The notes: generated by a model not told the origin, from the letters alone. Positions 1 to 9,296 are shown, counted from the stretch's first letter. The stretch is 64,000 nucleotides of DNA from Actinophytocola sp036402745 (GCF_036402745.1 NZ_DASWSJ010000245.1:1-64000), one strand, 5' to 3'. Numbers and translations are program-made.

Positions 1-142
1 GCGTTGCGTCCCGGCGGATGGTGCGGGTGTCGGGGGTGGGTGGTGGCTGGGTGCCGTCACGGTCCCCTGAGGTTCCGGTGGTCGGCGCAGTCGGCGCAGT
101 CGGCGCAGGGCTTCACACGATGATCTACGAGACAGGCCTTAG
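1..142. repeat. Dispersed intergenic repeat, copy A (5' end cut by window edge)
   Basis: This sequence matches the three tandem units at 18243-18657. Shared blocks are GCGTTGCGTCCCGGCGGATG, a G-rich core at about 25-51 and CCCTGAGGTTCCGGTGG. The distal end, shared with copies C and D, is GATGATCTACGAGACAGGCC followed by TTAG. Like copy D it lies just past the 3' end of a minus-strand gene. I see no reading frame conserved between copies. The end sequence resembles the terminus of some IS5-type elements, but no transposase or matching opposite end is present, so the origin is unresolved. Confidence 0.8.
81..107. repeat. 9-bp tandem repeat, three units
   Basis: GTCGGCGCA occurs three times in a row inside dispersed repeat copy A. 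The copies at 18 kb carry this stretch only once, so the triplication arose in this copy, probably by slippage. Confidence 0.85.
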
Positions 143-164
143 CTCGTAGCGCTCGGCGCGGGGG

Positions 165-1268
165 TCAGCCCGACTGGCCCTCGACGTTGTGCCGCGCGCG
201 CCGGGGCGACCCGAGCTGCCCGTTGCGTGAGTCCGGCGGCGGCTCGGCGTCCCCGGGGGCCGCGGCGTCCGGGGACGCGGTGGCGTCGGTGGCGTCGGTG
301 GGCTGGGACGAGGCGCGGTTCATCTCCAGGCGCCGCCACCGCCGGCGCTGGCGGCGGGTCATCCGGGCGGGCCACATCTCCTGGATCGCCGCGTTGAAGT
401 AGGCGCCGATCACGATGGCCAGCCCGATGAAGAACGCGAACAGCAGGAACGCGATCGGCGTGGCCAGCGCCCCGTAGGTGTAGCCGGTGGTCGTGATCCA
501 CGAGATGTAGAGCCGCAGCCCGATGCTGGACAGCAGGAACACGATCATCGCGAGCACCGCGCCCGGCAGCACCCGGTGCCACGGCAGCTTCCGCGGCAGC
601 GCCAGCTTGTACAAGGTCGCGAGCGCCACGACGAGGAGCACGGCCAGCACCGGGTAGTACAGGGCGTTGACCCAGAACGCGATCTCCGAGCGCCACGCCG
701 TCGGGAACAGGTTCGGCAGCACGTCCGGCCCCAGCGCCAGGATCGGCAGCCCGGCCACCAGCAGCACCAGCGACGCCATGTACAGCAGCAGCGCGAAGAT
801 CCGCTGCCACACCTCGTTGCGCACCCCGTACTGGTCGTGCGCCACGGTGATCGCGTCCACGAACGACGACATCGCCGACGAGCCGGCCCACAGCGACAGC
901 AGGAAGCCGACGGTCAGGATCTCGCCCTGGCCGTGCCGCAGGATGTCGTCGACCGTGGGCTTGATGATCTGGTCGACCACGCTGCTGCTGAACGCGGTCC
1001 GGGACCACTCGATGATCGCCTTGTGCACGGAGCCGATGACGTCCTGGCCGAACCAGTCCGCGACGTACCCGAGGCTGCCGAGGAGCCCCAGCAGCAGCGG
1101 CGGCAGCGACAGCACCTGCCAGAACGCGGCCTCGGCCGCCTCGGAGAACAGGTTGCCGCTCCAGGCCTTGACCCACGTGCGCTTGATGAGCCGCAGGGGA
1201 CCGCGCCGCAGCAGGGCGCCGGTCGTCTGCGCCGCGTTGCGGGTCGGGTGCTGTGGCTGCGGACTCAT
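165..1268 (-). CDS. YihY/virulence factor BrkB family membrane protein
   Basis: This is a multi-pass inner-membrane protein of the YihY/BrkB family, 367 residues from the chosen start. A basic N-terminal segment (residues about 20-37) leads into the family's first long hydrophobic stretch (about 49-72). Further hydrophobic helices follow, and the end is a charged cytoplasmic tail rich in Arg, then Asp/Ala/Pro. The family was once called ribonuclease BN, but that activity is not accepted for it and the true function is unknown. I chose the ATG at 1268 (MSPQPQ). An in-frame ATG at 1283 adds five residues, and neither has a strong ribosome site. The gene ends just before dispersed repeat copy A. 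Confidence 0.85.
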   Translation of the reverse strand: MSPQPQHPTRNAAQTTGALLRRGPLRLIKRTWVKAWSGNLFSEAAEAAFWQVLSLPPLLLGLLGSLGYVADWFGQDVIGSVHKAIIEWSRTAFSSSVVDQIIKPTVDDILRHGQGEILTVGFLLSLWAGSSAMSSFVDAITVAHDQYGVRNEVWQRIFALLLYMASLVLLVAGLPILALGPDVLPNLFPTAWRSEIAFWVNALYYPVLAVLLVVALATLYKLALPRKLPWHRVLPGAVLAMIVFLLSSIGLRLYISWITTTGYTYGALATPIAFLLFAFFIGLAIVIGAYFNAAIQEMWPARMTRRQRRRWRRLEMNRASSQPTDATDATASPDAAAPGDAEPPPDSRNGQLGSPRRARHNVEGQSG

Positions 1269-1439
1269 CTCACGTTCAAGCATGGTGCATCGGCAGGTGG
1301 TTGGCGCGGCCCGCCCGGTCATCGTGACGGACGTGTCGCGTGGCGCCCGGCGGCGCCCGGGCGCCAAGGGTAAAGTCGGCCCGGCCCTCAACGACGTCGC
1401 TTGGGGGCTTTGCTTTGCCCGGTGTGCGTGCAGGGGGAG

Positions 1440-3167
1440 ATGGTGACGGCCGAGCCGATCGTGCGGGGGACCACGAGCACATCCCGGCCACTGCGCGCGT
1501 GGCAGCGCCGGGCCATCACGAAGTACCTGGCCGGGGGGCCCAAGGACTTCCTCGCGGTGGCCACGCCCGGCGCCGGCAAGACCGTGTTCGGACTGCGGGT
1601 GGCCGCCGAGCTCGTCGCCGACCGGATCGTCGAGCAGGTCACGATCGTCACGCCCACCGAGCACCTCAAGCACCAGTGGGCCGGCGCGGCGGCGGCCGCG
1701 GGCATCCCCATCGACCCCAACTTCCGCAACGGCGCCGGCGCCACCTCGTCGGACTACCGCGGCGTCGCCGTCACCTACGCGCAGGTCGCCGCGCACCCGA
1801 TGCTCCACCGGGTGCGCACGGAGAACCGCAAGACGCTGGTCATCCTCGACGAGATCCACCACGGCGGCGACGCCAAGTCCTGGGGCGACGCCATCCGCGA
1901 GGCGTTCACCCCGGCCGTACGCCGGCTCTCGCTCACCGGCACCCCGTTCCGCAGCGACGACTCGCAGATCCCGTTCATCGTCTACGAGCCCGACCAGGGC
2001 GGCTTCCTGCGCAGCAAGGCCGACCACACCTACGGCTACGCCGACGCGCTCGCCGACGGCGTGGTCCGGCCGGTGATCTTCCTGGCCTACTCCGGCGAGG
2101 CGAGCTGGCGGACCAGCGCGGGCGAGGAGTTCACCGCCCGGCTCGGCGAGCCGATGACCGCCGAACAGACCGCGCGGGCCTGGCGCACCGCGCTCGACCC
2201 GGAGGGCGAGTGGATCCCGGCCGTCCTCGGCGCCGCCGACCTGCGCCTGGGTCAGCTGCGGCAGAGCGTGCCGGACGCGGCCGGGCTCGTGATCGCCTCG
2301 GACCACGAGTCGGCCAAGGCCTACGCCAGGCTCCTCGAGCGCACCACCGGCCGCGAGCCGGTCGTCGTGCTGTCCGACGATCCGAAGGCGTCCGGCCGCA
2401 TCGCCGAGTTCGCCGACTCCGACGACCGCTGGCTCGTCGCCGTGCGGATGGTCAGCGAGGGCGTCGACGTGCCGCGCCTGGCCGTCGGCGTCTACGCCAC
2501 CAGCACGTCCACCCCGCTGTACTTCGCTCAGGCCGTCGGCCGGTTCGTCCGCGCCCGCCGCCCCGGCGAGACCGCGAGCGTGTTCCTCCCCAGCGTGCCG
2601 GTGCTGCTCGAGCTCGCGAGCCAGCTCGAGGCGCAGCGCGACCACGTGCTCGGCAAGCCCGACCGGGACAAGGACGGCTGGGACGACGAGCTGCTCGCCG
2701 ACGCCAACCGGGTCAAGGACGAGCCGGGCGAGGAGGAGAAGGCGTTCACCTCGCTGGGCGCGTCGGCCGAGCTCGATCAGGTGATCTATGACGGCTCCTC
2801 GTTCGGCACCGCCGCGTTCGCCGGCTCCGCCGAGGAGCAGGAGTACCTCGGCCTCCCCGGCCTCCTCGAGCCCGACCAGGTCCGGGCGCTGCTGCGGCAG
2901 CGTCAGGCCGATCAGGTGACGGAGCGTTCACGCCGGGCGAAGGACGAGCCGGCACAGCCGGCGCCGGCGCGGTCGCAGACCGTAGCCGAACGGTTGACCG
3001 CGCTGCGCAAAGAGCTCAACACTTTGGTGGCCATGTACCACCATCGAACGGGAAAATCCCACGGAATGATTCACAGCGAATTGCGGAGAGTATGCGCGGG
3101 ACCGCCCACCGCGATGGCTTCCGTCGAGCAGCTCGAGGAACGGATCGCTACGCTGCGTTCCTGGTAG
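1440..3167 (+). CDS. DEAD/DEAH-box superfamily II helicase
   Basis: This is a 575-residue SF2 nucleic-acid-dependent ATPase. Walker A ATPGAGKT is at residues 41-48, the DEAH-type Walker B variant DEIHH at about 137-141, and motif III LTGTPF at about 165-170. The C-terminal RecA-like domain carries EGVDVP and the arginine-finger motif QAVGRFVRAR. The last roughly 100 residues are charged and end in a predicted helical segment. Actinomycetes commonly encode a helicase of this type. The specific substrate is unknown, though DNA repair or recombination is usual for the fold. The run GGGGGAG directly precedes the ATG at 1440, and GTG at 1443 is equally possible. Confidence 0.85.
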   Translation: MVTAEPIVRGTTSTSRPLRAWQRRAITKYLAGGPKDFLAVATPGAGKTVFGLRVAAELVADRIVEQVTIVTPTEHLKHQWAGAAAAAGIPIDPNFRNGAGATSSDYRGVAVTYAQVAAHPMLHRVRTENRKTLVILDEIHHGGDAKSWGDAIREAFTPAVRRLSLTGTPFRSDDSQIPFIVYEPDQGGFLRSKADHTYGYADALADGVVRPVIFLAYSGEASWRTSAGEEFTARLGEPMTAEQTARAWRTALDPEGEWIPAVLGAADLRLGQLRQSVPDAAGLVIASDHESAKAYARLLERTTGREPVVVLSDDPKASGRIAEFADSDDRWLVAVRMVSEGVDVPRLAVGVYATSTSTPLYFAQAVGRFVRARRPGETASVFLPSVPVLLELASQLEAQRDHVLGKPDRDKDGWDDELLADANRVKDEPGEEEKAFTSLGASAELDQVIYDGSSFGTAAFAGSAEEQEYLGLPGLLEPDQVRALLRQRQADQVTERSRRAKDEPAQPAPARSQTVAERLTALRKELNTLVAMYHHRTGKSHGMIHSELRRVCAGPPTAMASVEQLEERIATLRSW

Positions 3168-3274
3168 CGGCCGGGCGCCGGATGACCGGCAGATGAGCGG
3201 TTCGTTGCCAAACTGTGTCATACGCGAGTCGCAAAATGCCCGTTCGTGGCTTCCATCACTGCCCGTCCGGGCAT

Positions 3275-3293
3275 ATGTTGTGCACCGCAACAT
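3275..3293. promoter_or_regulatory. Candidate operator upstream of the sugar ABC operon
   Basis: ATGTTG and CAACAT form a perfect 6-bp inverted repeat around a 7-bp spacer, 32 bp before xylF. The operon ends with a ROK repressor gene, and ROK sugar repressors bind such dyads, so autoregulation is a reasonable inference. Confidence 0.4.
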
Positions 3294-3324
3294 TTCGCCC
3301 TGAGGACTGTGAAGGGACCGTTGA

Positions 3325-4455
3325 ATGCGCAGTACAAGGCTTGCTCTTCTCGCCGCGGGGATGGGTCTGACCCTTGCCCTGGCGGCCTGTGGAGCCAATC
3401 AGGACACGTCGAGCGGGGGCGGCGGTAGCACGAGCTCGGACAGCCAGTCCTCGGGAGGCATCCCGGTCGGCGTGATCCTTCCGGAGACCGCGACGTCGGC
3501 CCGGTGGGAGGGCTTCGACAAGCCCATGCTCGAGGCGGCCATGAGGGCCGAGGGCCTCGACCCCGACATCCAGAACGCCCAGGGCGATGTGCAGAAGTTC
3601 AGCACGCTGGCCGACGGCATGATCAACGCCGGCGTCAAGGTCCTGATCATCGCCTCGATCAACAGCGAGATCGGTGGCACGGTCGCGCAGAAGGCGAACG
3701 CTCAGGGCATCCCGACCATCGACTACGATCGCCTCAACCTCGGCGGCAGCTCCGACTACTACGTGTCGTTCGACAACGTGAAGGTCGGCGAGCTGCAGGG
3801 CCAGGGCCTGGCGGACGCGCTCAAGGACAAGCCGGCGGGCGCCCAGGTGATCGAGATCGAGGGCGCGCCCACGGACAACAACGCGACCCTGTTCCACCAG
3901 GGCCAGACGAACGTGCTCAAGCCGCTGTACGACTCCGGCAAGCTCAAGCTGGTCCAGTCCCGGGCGATCGACGACTGGGACAACCAGAAGGGCGGCACGA
4001 CCTTCGAGCAGATCCTGACGTCCAACGGCGGCAAGGTCGACGGCGTCGTCGCGGCGAACGACGGTCTGGCCGGTGCGATCATCACGGTGCTGAAGAAGAA
4101 CGGCCTGAACGGCAAGGTCCCGGTGACCGGCCAGGACGCCACCGCCGACGGTCTCAAGGCGGTCCTGTCCGGCGACCAGTACATGACGGTGTTCAAGCCG
4201 ATCAAGCAGGAGGCCGAGGCGACCGCGAAGCTCGCCGCCGCGCTGGCCAAGAACGACAAGGGCGCCGCGGACAAGATCGCGACCGACAAGAGCAACGACC
4301 CGACGGGCAAGCGTGAGGTCAAGTCCGTGCTGCTCCAGCCGTTCACGATCACCAAGGCGGACGTCAAGCGCGTCATCGACGAGGGCTACGTGAAGGCCGA
4401 CGAGATCTGCACCGGCGACCTCAAGGCCGTCTGCACCCAGCTCGGCATCGCCTGA
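3325..4455 (+). CDS. xylF: D-xylose-type sugar ABC transporter substrate-binding lipoprotein
   Basis: This is the extracytoplasmic sugar-binding protein of an ABC importer, 376 residues. The signal peptide ends in the lipobox LAAC (residues 19-22), so it should be a membrane-anchored lipoprotein. A Ser/Gly linker follows, then a periplasmic-binding-protein type 1 domain that begins with IPVGVILPETATSARWEGF and includes FDNVKVGELQG. Both resemble XylF-family xylose binders. The gene is first in an operon with an ATPase, a permease and a ROK regulator, and AAGGG lies nine bases before the ATG. Xylose is inferred from family resemblance; no xylose isomerase or xylulokinase gene is adjacent, so a related pentose or hexose is possible. 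Confidence 0.85.
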   Translation: MRSTRLALLAAGMGLTLALAACGANQDTSSGGGGSTSSDSQSSGGIPVGVILPETATSARWEGFDKPMLEAAMRAEGLDPDIQNAQGDVQKFSTLADGMINAGVKVLIIASINSEIGGTVAQKANAQGIPTIDYDRLNLGGSSDYYVSFDNVKVGELQGQGLADALKDKPAGAQVIEIEGAPTDNNATLFHQGQTNVLKPLYDSGKLKLVQSRAIDDWDNQKGGTTFEQILTSNGGKVDGVVAANDGLAGAIITVLKKNGLNGKVPVTGQDATADGLKAVLSGDQYMTVFKPIKQEAEATAKLAAALAKNDKGAADKIATDKSNDPTGKREVKSVLLQPFTITKADVKRVIDEGYVKADEICTGDLKAVCTQLGIA

Positions 4456-4470
4456 CCCAAGTTCACCCGG

Positions 4471-4508
4471 GGAGGCCCGCATCCGGCATGAGGGTGCGGG
4501 CTTCCTCC
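4471..4508 (+). terminator. Intercistronic stem-loop between xylF and xylG
   Basis: GGAGG-CCCGCA pairs with TGCGGG-(CTT)-CCTCC around a 13-base loop in the 76-bp gap. There is only a short T-poor tail, so partial termination or mRNA stabilisation is more likely than full termination. Such stem-loops often raise binding-protein expression over ATPase and permease. Confidence 0.5.
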
Positions 4509-4531
4509 GGGGTAGGAGGACATCGATTCAT

Positions 4532-5305
4532 ATGAGTGAGCCCCTTCTCGAGCTGATCGGGATCAACAAGAGCTTCGGCCCCGTGCACGTGCTGCACGAC
4601 GTGGACTTCACCGTGCGGGCCGGCGAGGTCACCGCGCTGGTCGGGGACAACGGCGCCGGCAAGTCCACGCTGATCAAGTGCGTGGCCGGCATCTACCCGA
4701 TGGACTCCGGCGAGGTGCGCTTCCGCGGCCAGCCGGTCACCATCCACAGCCCGAAGGAAGCCGCCGACCTCGGCATCGAGGTCGTCTACCAGGACCTCGC
4801 GCTCGCCGACAACCTCGACGTCGTGCAGAACATGTTCCTCGGCCGGGAGCGCGGCTCGCGCTGGCTCATGGACGAGTCGAGCATGGAGAAGGCGGCCCGC
4901 GAGACGCTCGCGTCGCTGTCGGTGCGCACGGTCAAGTCGGTGCGCACGCCGGTCTCCCAGCTCTCCGGTGGCCAGCGGCAGACCGTCGCGATCGCCAAGG
5001 CGGTGCTCTGGGACAGCAAGGTCGTGCTGCTCGACGAGCCCACCGCCGCGCTGGGCGTCGCGCAGACCCGCCAGGTGCTCGACCTGGTCCGCCGGCTCGC
5101 CGAGCAGGGTCTCGGCGTCGTGCTGATCAGCCACAACATGGCCGACGTGTTCGAGGTCGCCGACCGCATCTCCACGCTGTACCTGGGCCGGCTGGTGGCC
5201 GACCTGCCGGCGAAGGAGACGACGCACAGCCAGGTCGTCGAGCTGATCACCGCCGGCCGGTCGGGCGACCTCGGCCTGGCCCGGCCCGAGCACGTGACCC
5301 TCTGA
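4532..5305 (+). CDS. xylG: Sugar ABC transporter ATP-binding protein, single ATPase domain
   Basis: This is the cytoplasmic ATPase that powers the XylF/XylH importer, 257 residues. Walker A GDNGAGKST is at about residues 38-46, the signature SQLSGGQRQ at about 149, Walker B VVLLDEPTAAL follows, and the switch histidine is in LISHNM. It holds one nucleotide-binding domain, whereas E. coli XylG fuses two (about 510 residues), so it probably works as a homodimer, as in other actinobacterial sugar systems. The ribosome site AGGAGGA lies about 11 bases upstream of the ATG. It is separated from the permease gene by 22 bp. Confidence 0.88.
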   Translation: MSEPLLELIGINKSFGPVHVLHDVDFTVRAGEVTALVGDNGAGKSTLIKCVAGIYPMDSGEVRFRGQPVTIHSPKEAADLGIEVVYQDLALADNLDVVQNMFLGRERGSRWLMDESSMEKAARETLASLSVRTVKSVRTPVSQLSGGQRQTVAIAKAVLWDSKVVLLDEPTAALGVAQTRQVLDLVRRLAEQGLGVVLISHNMADVFEVADRISTLYLGRLVADLPAKETTHSQVVELITAGRSGDLGLARPEHVTL

Positions 5306-5327
5306 TCTCTCACCCGAGGACCCCTTC

Positions 5328-6752
5328 ATGACCGAAACTCCCGCCAAGCCGGACACCGCGGCCAACGCGATCTCCGACTTCGGCATCGACACCACGTCCC
5401 AGTCCAGCGGCGAGGCGATCCGCGACTACTTCGCCAGGCTGCGCGGCGGCCAGCTCGGCTCGTTGCCGGCGTTGCTCGGCCTCGCCGCGCTCGTCATCGT
5501 GTTCTGGGCGCTGTCGGACAACTTCCTGACCCTGAACAACACGGCCAACCTGATCGCCCAGGGCGCCGGCAAGATGATCATCGCGATGGGCCTGGTCTAC
5601 GTCCTGCTGCTGGGCGAGATCGACCTGTCCGCGGGCACCTTGTCCGGCGTGTGCGCCTCGGTGATGGCCATGCACTACGTGCGCAACGGCAACCTGCTCG
5701 GCGGCATGGGCAGCACGGTGTTCTACGTGTTCGTCACCGGCATGGTCGTCGCCGCCGTGATCGCGTTGTTGATGCGGATCTGGGCCGGTGCCGTGCTCAG
5801 CGTCATCGCGGTGGTCATGGCGACGCTCGGCGTCGCACCCAACGCGTGGCTGGAGATGCTGCTCGCGGTGTGCGTCGGTGCCGCGATCGGCTGCATCACC
5901 GGCTTCATGGTCTCCAAGATCGGCATGCCGTCGTTCGTGGTGACCCTGGCGCTGTTCATCACCTGGCAGGGCGTGATCCTGCAGTTCATCGGGGAGGGCG
6001 GCGTCTTCGGCATCCGCACCTCGCCGGTGCTGTTCAACGTCGCCAACGGCAACCTGTCGGTGTTCGGCAGCTGGGCGCTGTGCGTCGTCGCCGCGGGCGG
6101 CTACGCGCTGGTGGTGCTCGGCGAGCACTTCACCCGCCTGCGCCGGGGCCTGGTCACCCAGCCGACGCCGATCGTCCTGTTCAAGGTCATCGCGGTGGCG
6201 GTCATCGCGATCGTCTCGACGTGGCTGCTGGCGCTGAACCGCTCGCCGAACCCGGACCTCGTCACCATCCAGGGTGTGCCGTACGTGGTGCCGATCATCC
6301 TGGTCCTGCTGGTGGTCGGGACGTTCGTCCTCAACCGCACCCGCTACGGCCGGCACATCTACGCGGTCGGCGGCAACGCCGAGGCGGCCCGCCGCGCCGG
6401 TATCAACGTGAGCAAGATCAGGGCGAGTGTGTTCGTGGTCTCCGCGTCCGCGGCGGCGATCGGTGCGATCGTGTACTCGTCCAAGGCGGGCTCGGTCGAC
6501 CCGCAGGCCGGTGGGCTGAACACGCTGCTGTTCGCCGTCGGCGCGGCCGTCATCGGAGGCACGTCGCTGTTCGGCGGGCGGGGCAAGGTCGCCCACGCCG
6601 TCATCGGTGGGCTGGTGCTCGCGGTCGTGGAGAACGGCCTGGGCCTCCTGCGTCAGCCGGCCGCGGTGGTCAACATCGTCACCGGCCTGGTGCTGCTGCT
6701 CGCCGCCACGGTCGACGCGCTGTCCCGGCGAAGGGCCGCTGTGACGGGTTGA
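5328..6752 (+). CDS. xylH: Sugar ABC transporter permease (XylH type)
   Basis: This is the membrane channel subunit of the sugar importer, 474 residues with about ten or more hydrophobic segments of the BPD_transp_2 family. Recognisable family features are the GEIDLSAGT segment near residue 100, the cytoplasmic coupling region NAEAARRAGI around residue 350, and GGTSLFGGRG nearer the C terminus. A roughly 50-residue polar N-terminal extension precedes the first helix. It is translated directly after the ATPase gene and followed after 19 bp by the ROK regulator, so the four genes are likely one transcript. Confidence 0.88.
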   Translation: MTETPAKPDTAANAISDFGIDTTSQSSGEAIRDYFARLRGGQLGSLPALLGLAALVIVFWALSDNFLTLNNTANLIAQGAGKMIIAMGLVYVLLLGEIDLSAGTLSGVCASVMAMHYVRNGNLLGGMGSTVFYVFVTGMVVAAVIALLMRIWAGAVLSVIAVVMATLGVAPNAWLEMLLAVCVGAAIGCITGFMVSKIGMPSFVVTLALFITWQGVILQFIGEGGVFGIRTSPVLFNVANGNLSVFGSWALCVVAAGGYALVVLGEHFTRLRRGLVTQPTPIVLFKVIAVAVIAIVSTWLLALNRSPNPDLVTIQGVPYVVPIILVLLVVGTFVLNRTRYGRHIYAVGGNAEAARRAGINVSKIRASVFVVSASAAAIGAIVYSSKAGSVDPQAGGLNTLLFAVGAAVIGGTSLFGGRGKVAHAVIGGLVLAVVENGLGLLRQPAAVVNIVTGLVLLLAATVDALSRRRAAVTG

Positions 6753-6771
6753 CCAGACGGGAGCGAGGGGT

Positions 6772-7947
6772 TTGACGAGCACACCGACCACGGGCGCGCG
6801 GCCCGACGAGGTGCGCCGGCACAACCGCACGGTCCTGTTACGAAGGCTGCATATCGGCGGCCCGTGCACCAGGGCGTCGCTCGCGGCTGAGCTCGGGCTC
6901 AACCGCAGCACGATCAAGGCCCTGGTGGACGGGCTCGCCGAGTCCGGCGTGGTCGAGGAACGGGTGCCGCGCCAGCGCACCGGTGCCGGCCGGCCGTCCC
7001 TGCTGGTCCTTCCCCAGGCGCACGCGGCCGTCGTGCTGGCCGTCGACGTGCGGGTCGACCAGGTGTCCATCGCGCTGGTGGGGCTGGGCGGGGAGATCCT
7101 GGGCCGCAACAGCTGGAACCTGCGGGTGCGCACCCGGGAGCCGGGCGAGGTGATGGCACACGTCATCGACTCGGCCACCGTGCTGGCGGCCGACCTCGGC
7201 GTGCGGATGGTCGCCACCGGCATCTCGGTGCCCGGCGTCGTCCGCCGGTCGGACGGGCTGGTGCACGAAGCGCCGAACCTGCACTGGACCGACGTCCCGC
7301 TGGGCGAGCGCCTGGGCTCGGTGCTGAAGATGCCGATCATGGTCGGCAACGACGCGGAGCTGGGTGCGCTGGCCGAGCACCTGCGCGGCACCGCCCGCGG
7401 CAGCTCCGACGCCGTCTACGTCTCGGCGGACGTCGGGGTCGGCGGCGGGGTCATCTCCGACGGGTCGGCGCTGCGCGGGACCGCCGGCTACCTGGGCGAG
7501 CTGGGGCACATGGTCATCCACCCCGGGGGACGGCCGTGCTACTGCGGCAGCCGCGGCTGCTGGGAGACGGAGGTGGGGGAGCCCGCGCTGTGCCGGGCCC
7601 TCGGTCTACGCGAGGGCGCGCCGCGCGGTGCGGTGGTGGCGGAGCTGCGTGCGCTGGCGGCGGACCCCGACGAGGTCCAGTCGCGGCTGGGGGAGTTCAC
7701 CGAGTGGCTGACGCTCGGCCTCGTGAACGTCGTGAACGTGCTGGGCCCGGAGCTCGTGGTGCTGGGGGACCTGTTCACCGCGCTGCCGGCGTCCCTGATC
7801 GCCGAGGTGGCCGCCGCGGTCCGGCAGCGGAGCCTTGTGTCGCGGGCCGTGGGCGGCACCCGCATCGTGGCCTCCACGCTGGGGGGCGACGTGACCCTGC
7901 TGGGCGCCGCCGAGCTGGCCTTCGAGCCCGTCCTGGACGCCGTGTAG
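6772..7947 (+). CDS. ROK family transcriptional regulator
   Basis: This is a probable sugar-responsive repressor of the xylFGH operon, 391 residues. An N-terminal winged helix-turn-helix (about residues 15-75, with TRASLAAELGLNRSTI) is followed by a ROK sugar-kinase-like domain. That domain holds GVGVGGGVI and the zinc motif CYCGSRGCWE. The gene starts with TTG at 6772, preceded by GAGCGAGGGG, and lies 19 bp behind the permease. Loss of kinase activity is usual for ROK regulators with an HTH. The dyad upstream of xylF is its most likely target, which is inference. Confidence 0.88.
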   Translation: MTSTPTTGARPDEVRRHNRTVLLRRLHIGGPCTRASLAAELGLNRSTIKALVDGLAESGVVEERVPRQRTGAGRPSLLVLPQAHAAVVLAVDVRVDQVSIALVGLGGEILGRNSWNLRVRTREPGEVMAHVIDSATVLAADLGVRMVATGISVPGVVRRSDGLVHEAPNLHWTDVPLGERLGSVLKMPIMVGNDAELGALAEHLRGTARGSSDAVYVSADVGVGGGVISDGSALRGTAGYLGELGHMVIHPGGRPCYCGSRGCWETEVGEPALCRALGLREGAPRGAVVAELRALAADPDEVQSRLGEFTEWLTLGLVNVVNVLGPELVVLGDLFTALPASLIAEVAAAVRQRSLVSRAVGGTRIVASTLGGDVTLLGAAELAFEPVLDAV

Positions 7948-7992
7948 CCCTGGGTCCTCCGGTGACCACCAGGTGGCCACCGGGGCGGATAT

Positions 7993-8032
7993 GCGGGGGC
8001 GGGACCCGGCTCGTGCCGAATCCCGCCCCCGC
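7993..8032. terminator. Bidirectional terminator between convergent genes
   Basis: A perfect 12-bp stem, GCGGGGGCGGGA against TCCCGCCCCCGC with a 16-base loop, lies between the ROK gene and the convergent DUF7455 gene. The tail has only moderate T content, as is typical in high-G+C genomes. Confidence 0.75.
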
Positions 8033-8047
8033 AAGCCCTTTGTGCCG

Positions 8048-8233
8048 TCAGGCCTGACCCTGCTGCAGGTTGGCTTCCAGCTCGACCAGGCGCTCCTTGT
8101 GCTTGCGGGCGTGGTGACCGCAGAAAAGCAGTTCGCCCCCGGAGGGGAGGATGGCGCGGACCTGCGCGGCTGCCCCGCACCGGTCGCAGCGGTCGGCAGC
8201 GGTTAGGTCGGGGCGGGCGAGTGTGGTGTTCAT
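8048..8233 (-). CDS. DUF7455 domain small zinc-ribbon protein
   Basis: This is a 61-residue protein starting MNTTLARPDLTAADRC. Two cysteine pairs, CDRCG near residue 16 and the distal FCGHH, look like a small zinc-binding site, and a charged helix ends the protein. The family is widespread in actinobacteria and has no established function. I preferred the ATG at 8233 over an in-frame upstream start because GGAGGGAG lies seven bases before it and similarity to the family begins there. The gene faces the ROK gene across a strong hairpin. Confidence 0.82.
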   Translation of the reverse strand: MNTTLARPDLTAADRCDRCGAAAQVRAILPSGGELLFCGHHARKHKERLVELEANLQQGQA

Positions 8234-8411
8234 GGCAGATCTCCCTCCGTCCCGGCACCGGTTGTCCCGATGCCGTCTCCGGCTGCGACCACCCGCGGTG
8301 CTCGCTGCCATCTACTCTTCCAGACGTTTTGGCTGTCGTCAGTGTTCCCGGCCGTAATGAGAGATCGCTCAACGGCAGATTTAACCCGGTTGTCGCATCG
8401 CTGGTCCCGCG

Positions 8412-9296
8412 ATGCAGGATCGGGTGGTGAACTCCGCGGATCCTGTGCTAGCCGTGCGGCGCGTGCCCGCACCGCTACTCTTCGTCGTCGGCGGCGTCTC
8501 CATGTACCTCGGCGCGGCGGTCGCGGTGTGGCTCTTCGACGAGGTGAACCCGGCCGGTGTCGCGTGGTTGCGGCAGCTCGGCGCGGCCCTCGTACTGCTC
8601 GCCTGGCGGCGTCCGAAGCGCGCGAACTGGCACGGCAAGGTCTTCTGGCTCGCCGCCCTCTTCGGGCTCGTGACGGCCGGTATGAACATCGCGTTCTACG
8701 AGGCCATCGCGGAGCTTCCGCTGGGTACGGCGGTCGCGCTGGAGTTCGTGGGGCCCGTGCTCGTGGCGGCGTTCGGGTCGCGCACCGCGCGCGACGTGAT
8801 CGCGTTGACGCTGGTCATCGGCGGTGTGCTGATGATCGCCGACGTGCAGTGGGCGGGCAGCACCAGCGGGGTCCTGTTCGCGTTGACGGCCGCGTTGCTG
8901 TGGGCCGGCTACATCGTTCTCGGCAAGCGGGTCGCCGACGTCGGGCTGGGGGTCGACGGGCTCGCGGTGGGCTTCGCCGTCGCCACTCTCGCTCTAGCAC
9001 CACTCGCGCTGGGCACGGGTCCGGTGTGGGCATCCCCACAGTTGTTGTTACTCGGGATCGGGGTGGGTGTTTTGTCCACGGTGGTCCCGTATGTGCTCGA
9101 CCAGGTCGTGCTGCGCCGATTGGGTCAGGCGTCGTTCGCGCTGCTGCTCGCGCTACTCCCCGTCACCGCCACGCTGATCGGGTTGATCGTTCTCCGCCAG
9201 GTGCCGAGCCTTCCGGAGGCGGTGGGCATCGCCGCCGTTGTAGTGGGACTCATGCTCCGCTCGAGGGAGCCTCGAGCCAGACCCGAGCCGTTGTAA
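8412..9296 (+). CDS. EamA/DMT family transporter (RhtA-like exporter)
   Basis: This is an inner-membrane drug/metabolite-family exporter, 294 residues with about ten transmembrane helices arranged as two EamA repeats. Sequence such as ALEFVGPVLVAA, and the pattern of the second repeat, resemble the RhtA branch that exports threonine and homoserine. Substrate assignment is therefore only a family-level guess. The ATG at 8412 lacks a clear ribosome site, while GTG at 8427 follows AGGATCGGG at good spacing and may be the real start. It is transcribed toward sigA and stops before a strong hairpin. Confidence 0.82.
   Translation: MQDRVVNSADPVLAVRRVPAPLLFVVGGVSMYLGAAVAVWLFDEVNPAGVAWLRQLGAALVLLAWRRPKRANWHGKVFWLAALFGLVTAGMNIAFYEAIAELPLGTAVALEFVGPVLVAAFGSRTARDVIALTLVIGGVLMIADVQWAGSTSGVLFALTAALLWAGYIVLGKRVADVGLGVDGLAVGFAVATLALAPLALGTGPVWASPQLLLLGIGVGVLSTVVPYVLDQVVLRRLGQASFALLLALLPVTATLIGLIVLRQVPSLPEAVGIAAVVVGLMLRSREPRARPEPL

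Noticed and set aside
131..142. Intact insertion sequence ending GAGACAGGCC-TTAG
   Set aside because: The end resembles IS5-type termini, but no transposase frame or matching opposite terminus exists in any copy.
165..2645. A continuous minus-strand open frame of more than 800 codons across the helicase gene
   Set aside because: Only 165-1268 encodes a recognisable protein; the rest is the antisense of the helicase, kept open by high G+C bias.
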